NCBI RefSeq assembly: GCF_033568475.1 | Contig: NC_133121.1 | Span: 4,402,001 to 4,466,000, forward strand | DNA length: 64,000 bases | Direction: 5' to 3' | From: Henckelia pumila | Lineage: Eukaryota; Streptophyta; Magnoliopsida; Lamiales; Gesneriaceae | Shown here: piece after piece, positions 59,397 to 64,000 of the stretch | How the letters are laid out: every line of letters starts with the position of its first letter | How positions within the stretch are numbered: position 1 is the first letter of the stretch | Made by a program: the position numbers and the translations under genes | The notes under the pieces: generated by a model | What the model saw: only the letters and a program-made list of their open reading frames with translations | Told to the model about the DNA's origin: nothing | The model's database searches: none

Positions 59397-61028
59397 ACTC
59401 TGATCATGATAAATAAATAAAAAAAGTCTATCGAGATTCGTTTTGTTTTTTTAATTAAATTATTACTTGCAAAGTTTCGATGCATAATCATATTATTTAT
59501 TAATTATAATTATAATTATAATATTTTATTTTGTAATAATATTACGTATTCGGTCAATAGACTAATGTTTTTTTTCTTAATATGACTAATTCAATTGTTT
59601 TAATATTTTATCCTCACTTTCAAACCAAAAGATAAAGATAACGTATATATTTATGATGAAAAATAAATTTTTTGAATGTTGCTCTTTTTTATGGTTCGGA
59701 TGAAAAAAACAATGGCCTATAAAATTAATGGGTAAATTTGTGTTTAGTCTCTAAATTTAAACTAAAATTTGAAAATGTTGTACAAATACTACACTCTCTC
59801 ATTCATAAATATTTTTTTTGCAATACTTGGACCCCACGTGTTTTTTTTTTTTTTCAAAAAAGTCTTTATAAAACATTAAAAATATTGTAAATATGATATT
59901 TAAACATTAACGGTTTCAAATATGATATTAATATCTGATTTTGAAATACTTCAACATGTAATCAACTATTGATATTAATGATACATTTTTTTTCTTTGAA
60001 TTTGAATAAAAATTGCTACAAAACATTATAAATATGATATTAATATGTTATTTGAGTATCAAATGTGTTAAATATAATGCATATCTATTATTTTTTTAGT
60101 GTTGATCAAACATTTGCAATAATAAAGATGTTCAAATTGTATTACTCAAAATCTTATCAATTGTATCAGATCTAAATCAATTAGTGCTCGAATATTATAT
60201 ATGAATATTATATTTTCAATGTTTTGTACTAAATCACCCGTAAAAATACTTGTGGTTAGGAAGTGCAGAAACAATATATTTTTGGAACAGGAAATGCAAA
60301 TATTTTTTTTCCTTGACAAGAAAGTCTGAATATCAACTTTAGTTTAAGTTTAGAGATTTAAAATAAATTTGCCCTAAAATTAATCCGCAATATCATTTTA
60401 TAAAAAATTTTGTGTACATGCAACACGTGTAGATGATTTTGATAAGAGTGTGTTTCACATTTAGTAAGATAATGATAAAATACGTCTTTTTTTTGTTTTT
60501 CCGGAACATACATAAAAATACAAAAACTTAATGGCCAATAAGTCGTGGCGTTGCAATCATCCAAGAAAATGTGTGCTTCTTGGAAGATTTACAGAAACTA
60601 CCCAGAACTTTATGATATACTCGAATATAAATTATTTTTAGTACAATATCATAAGATTGATTCAATTATATAACAAGTGTTACATATGATTTTTTTTTTG
60701 GTTCAACATTTGGATTTCCTGAAAATTCAAACGTGGTTCAATACATGTAATTGGAAGCATGAATCCAACGTATACTAAGACAGATATAAATAAAAATATA
60801 TAACATATATCTTTTGTTTTTTTAAAAAATGTCATACTTTATGTAGCATAAAGACCCAATGGATGTGAGAGGACGATAGATTTTTTCTAATCAGAAATTG
60901 AGAGTTTATATCTAATTTTTTGTAAAAAAAATCATATTTTATTCTCCATATATTCTACTAATCCAGCCATTCCCTCCCAATAATATCTCAGTACATCCCG
61001 AATTATGATACAAATGAACTGTATGTGT

Positions 61029-61060
<32 letters not shown>

Positions 61061-63640
61061 AGGTAATACACATGAACTTTGTGAATGTGAACGTTAATTT
61101 CGCATTCGAAACAAGATTTTAATGAAATTGAATCACACCGGCAAATAATTCATTATTTTCCTATTTTAGTGCCTTAAATTACACTCACATTTACGTGGCA
61201 ATGGATAAGTACGTGAAATCTCAACAGTCAAATTCCGTTTATAAAATATAAGTATTACGACAATTACACCACCATGATTTTAATCGATAACTATCAATGG
61301 GTAGAGTTCAACTTATCTTAAGGTTTTACTCGAATCATAAATCAAATGTCTCATGATTTGCCACATCAAAAATATCCCATTAATTATGTTCATGTGTAAA
61401 AATATTGATTATCGATTGCATGATTTGTGTAATACCCATGAAATATGATCTCATTAACCCATCCCCAAGTACCTAGCCTTGCAACGCTACTTCCAAAATA
61501 TATATATATATATATATAAAAGATGATCTAATGATGGTCAGTGAACTCTATACATTTTTGTTTTGAATTAAAATAATCAATCAATTGTTTTGTATAAGAG
61601 TACATTTGCTATGAGACGGTTTTATATATCTACATTCGTAATATACATGGACCCGATTTATATTTATAATAAAATATAATATTGTTTCATGAATCATTGA
61701 CTTTCTTAGTTATTATTTATTCTTTCAGTCAATTTCAATTTATTAGTGAGTAGAGGCCTAGGTGTATCACTACACTAGGGCTTTGATGGGTTTTCACGTA
61801 AATTGTTAAAATTTATGTCGTTGTATTTCATAAGAGAACAAATTTTTTAAATATAATTATTTATATTTTATAAACACATTTAAACAAATAAATTTATTTC
61901 CACTTCAGAAAAAAATAATATGTAATTTTCAGAATGGAAATAAAATTTTACAGAAATTATAGAAATTTACATTTAAAAAATTAAAAATTAAAACACAACA
62001 AAAAATATTTAATTATCCGATCTTTACATCCAAAAATCCCGACTACGACCTCTGTACTTGAGCTTAACCAATGTTGGAGCTCAGAATTTGTGAATAGCTA
62101 GCTCATGTTATCGTAGTGCGTGATAGTGCGCAAAAGGCCACAGCCCACACAACATAAAGTAGAAATATAATAATGAACCCAAGGAAAAAAGAAAAAAGGA
62201 AAAAAAAAAAAAAAAGTGATGTGTAAGGGTTCATCTTCCAATCATTTTCTTTACTTTAGGAAGTAAAATAAAATACTTTATGTTTTTTCTAAAGTTTGTT
62301 TCGATTATTTCATATTTTCTTATTATTCGTTATTTTTTTATTTTTTCTTTCATATTTTCTGGAAATAATAATAAATCCTATTAAATTCAGTAGAATTTGT
62401 TTTTAAATATTACAAATATATTATGATCAATTTGACTGAAATGGCACTAAAAATCTAACTTCTAATGACCAAACGACAGTGAATTCCAAACTTGATTGTC
62501 AGTTTTAATATCCTAAGAAAATATTAATACGAAAGAAACTAAACTAAAACCTCAAGAAATAAACTCCTATGTCCTAACACCGTTTAAATATTTTCAACAA
62601 ACAGTAGAATTTTACAAAACATAAAAATATTCATGCGAATTTGAGAAAAGCTAGAAAAATCAACTGACGCGACCATAAACCAAAAAATTATAAGAATGTT
62701 GTGGAAGTTGAAATTTGTAGAGATTTTTGCATAGTGATTGCAAGTTTGTGAGTAGTTGATTGTGCTTGTTCTCCTTTCGTCGATTTCGTTTTGTTCAAAT
62801 TTAACGTAGTTTTACCCACTCCCCATTTCACTATATATACACGATTTTCACAACGATCTTTTCATCCGAATTTCTTACCCGCTTTTCACCATAAAAAATA
62901 ATTCAAATTATTTATTGGGCTTTTTCTGTGCGATTTTTTCAGCAACAATTTGTTATTGGGCTTGGACTTTGCACGTATCGGGCTAATTTTATTTTTAGTG
63001 CAAACGATGTCTAGATGTTCACACATTGATGGATGATATGATCGCATTCATAATATTCATTGATGCTTTAATTAAATTACATGTTTTACTTAATTTCATC
63101 GTGCACTTTATTTTACTATCCTTAATTCTAACAAAATTTATTTTTCCAATTTTATTTTAGATTATTTTTTAAAAAAAAAAACAGTCGAATATCCTTTTCA
63201 TGTTAAAAACAGTCTTACATGTTAATTTTATGAAATAAATATCTCATTTAGATCATTAATAAATAAATATTACGTTTTATGTCAAAAATATTATCTTTTT
63301 AATAATAAATATTATCACACTAGACATGATATTATTATTTCGATCATAAGCAAGCCATGTAAGCATCTGCCTGCCATCAGCACGTACTCTATCCTATATA
63401 TGCATGGCAGAACCGTAATGCACATGTAAATTTTATATTTATTATATATTATATTATTTATGCTGATCTTCGTAACGTGTGCCAATTGTGATTTGTGTCA
63501 ATCCTCACACCCTATCACGTTTTCCAGATCTCCCCTTGAAAAACAAATTAAATTTAAAACAAAAGAACTCTTTAAAACAACAACAATAATAATAATTATA
63601 ATAATAACACTAATAATTTAAACGGGTGTTGTACTGTTGT
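59397..63640. other. Long AT-rich intergenic region, no gene recognised
   Basis: The first few hundred bases hold the promoter of the peroxisomal AAE gene, without assignable elements. A T-run lies at about 61031-61059, a TA run at about 61500-61518 and an A-run at about 62200-62214. A patch at 61600-61700 (atgagacggttttatatatc) looks like a decayed interspersed repeat. No coding frame has a known domain. Confidence 0.5.
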
Positions 63641-63941
63641 TAGATGTGTTAAAATGGATTGGCGGACGGGTTAGCCTATAACCCATCGCAATTCATCATT
63701 AGGCGGGGTGGGACGGGGCGGGTTCGGCCCACCTTTAAGGCGGGTTGAGAAAAACCCAACCCAAACCACCTGTTTTAAGTGACGGGGTGGGTCAACTCGC
63801 AACCCACCACGACCCACCATTAGATGGGCCAGTGTGAGTCGACCACTTTTTAAACGGGTTGTAAAATTATCAACTCAACCCACCTATTTTATATGACGGG
63901 ACGGATCAATCCAACAAATCTAATCTATTTTGACACCTCTA
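63641..63941. mobile_element. hAT-type MITE near the window end
   Basis: The left end, TAGATGTGTTAAAATGGATTGG, and the right end reverse-complemented, TAGAGGTGTCAAAATAGATTAG, match at about 17 of 22 positions. The interior is rich in gacgggttg, cccacc and gcgggt words in both orientations, as in the element at 3.1 kb. No target-site duplication is preserved, so it is an older copy. Confidence 0.68.
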
Positions 63942-64000
63942 GGTGTCCTCCTATAGTTACCATCTATATTATTTTATAATTATCTTTCTATTTGTTTATT

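Overview
The window is nuclear DNA from a flowering plant, most likely a eudicot (the repeat types suggest an asterid, but genus and family cannot be told). The evidence is AT-rich intergenic DNA, spliceosomal introns, plant-specific protein families and a dense mix of plant transposons. There is no sign of prokaryotic organisation.

Region 1 (1-16.3 kb) is mostly repeats. It holds a 500-bp tandem duplication and a cluster of transposons: a hAT MITE with an 8-bp target-site duplication (TSD), a tRNA-type SINE with a 15-bp TSD, and a decayed PIF/Harbinger element. Next come a LINE fragment and splice-competent fragments of two unrelated plastid-protein genes side by side: glutamyl-tRNA synthetase, and a 2-carboxyarabinitol-1-phosphatase-like gene. 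An AT-rich satellite and minus-strand exon relics follow, one resembling an NPH3-family C-terminus.

Region 2 (16.3-28.9 kb) is the gene-rich core. It has an 11-exon subtilase (+) with one probable GC-AG intron, a single-exon uroporphyrinogen-III-synthase-like gene (-), a 5-exon tafazzin/lysophospholipid acyltransferase (-) and a 2-exon LRAT/NC-domain gene (-).

Region 3 (28.9-34 kb) is intergenic, with three well-bounded small elements (a foldback, a Mutator-like MITE and a hAT MITE).

Region 4 (34-60 kb) holds three intronless acyl-activating enzyme (AAE) genes. Two are a recent direct duplication (34.4 and 46.5 kb) that share an unusual 67-76-residue N-terminal insertion, lack a peroxisomal C-terminus, and share a 247-bp block of perfect identity that suggests gene conversion. 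The third (57.7-59.4 kb, opposite strand) is older and ends in the peroxisomal signal SRL. A young Ty1/copia fossil with a 5-bp TSD sits between the first two. Two SINEs, two related GC-rich elements in TA-rich DNA, CACTA-like subterminal repeats, a 200-bp Helitron, a 5'-truncated LINE with a 13-bp TSD and a 1.16-kb foldback with a 10-bp TSD fill the rest.

Region 5 (60-64 kb) is AT-rich with no gene seen and ends in a hAT-like MITE. Apart from the AAE cluster, the genes are not functionally linked. I see no new molecular system. The most interesting leads are the AAE pair, the chimeric plastid-gene fragments and the precisely bounded non-autonomous elements.
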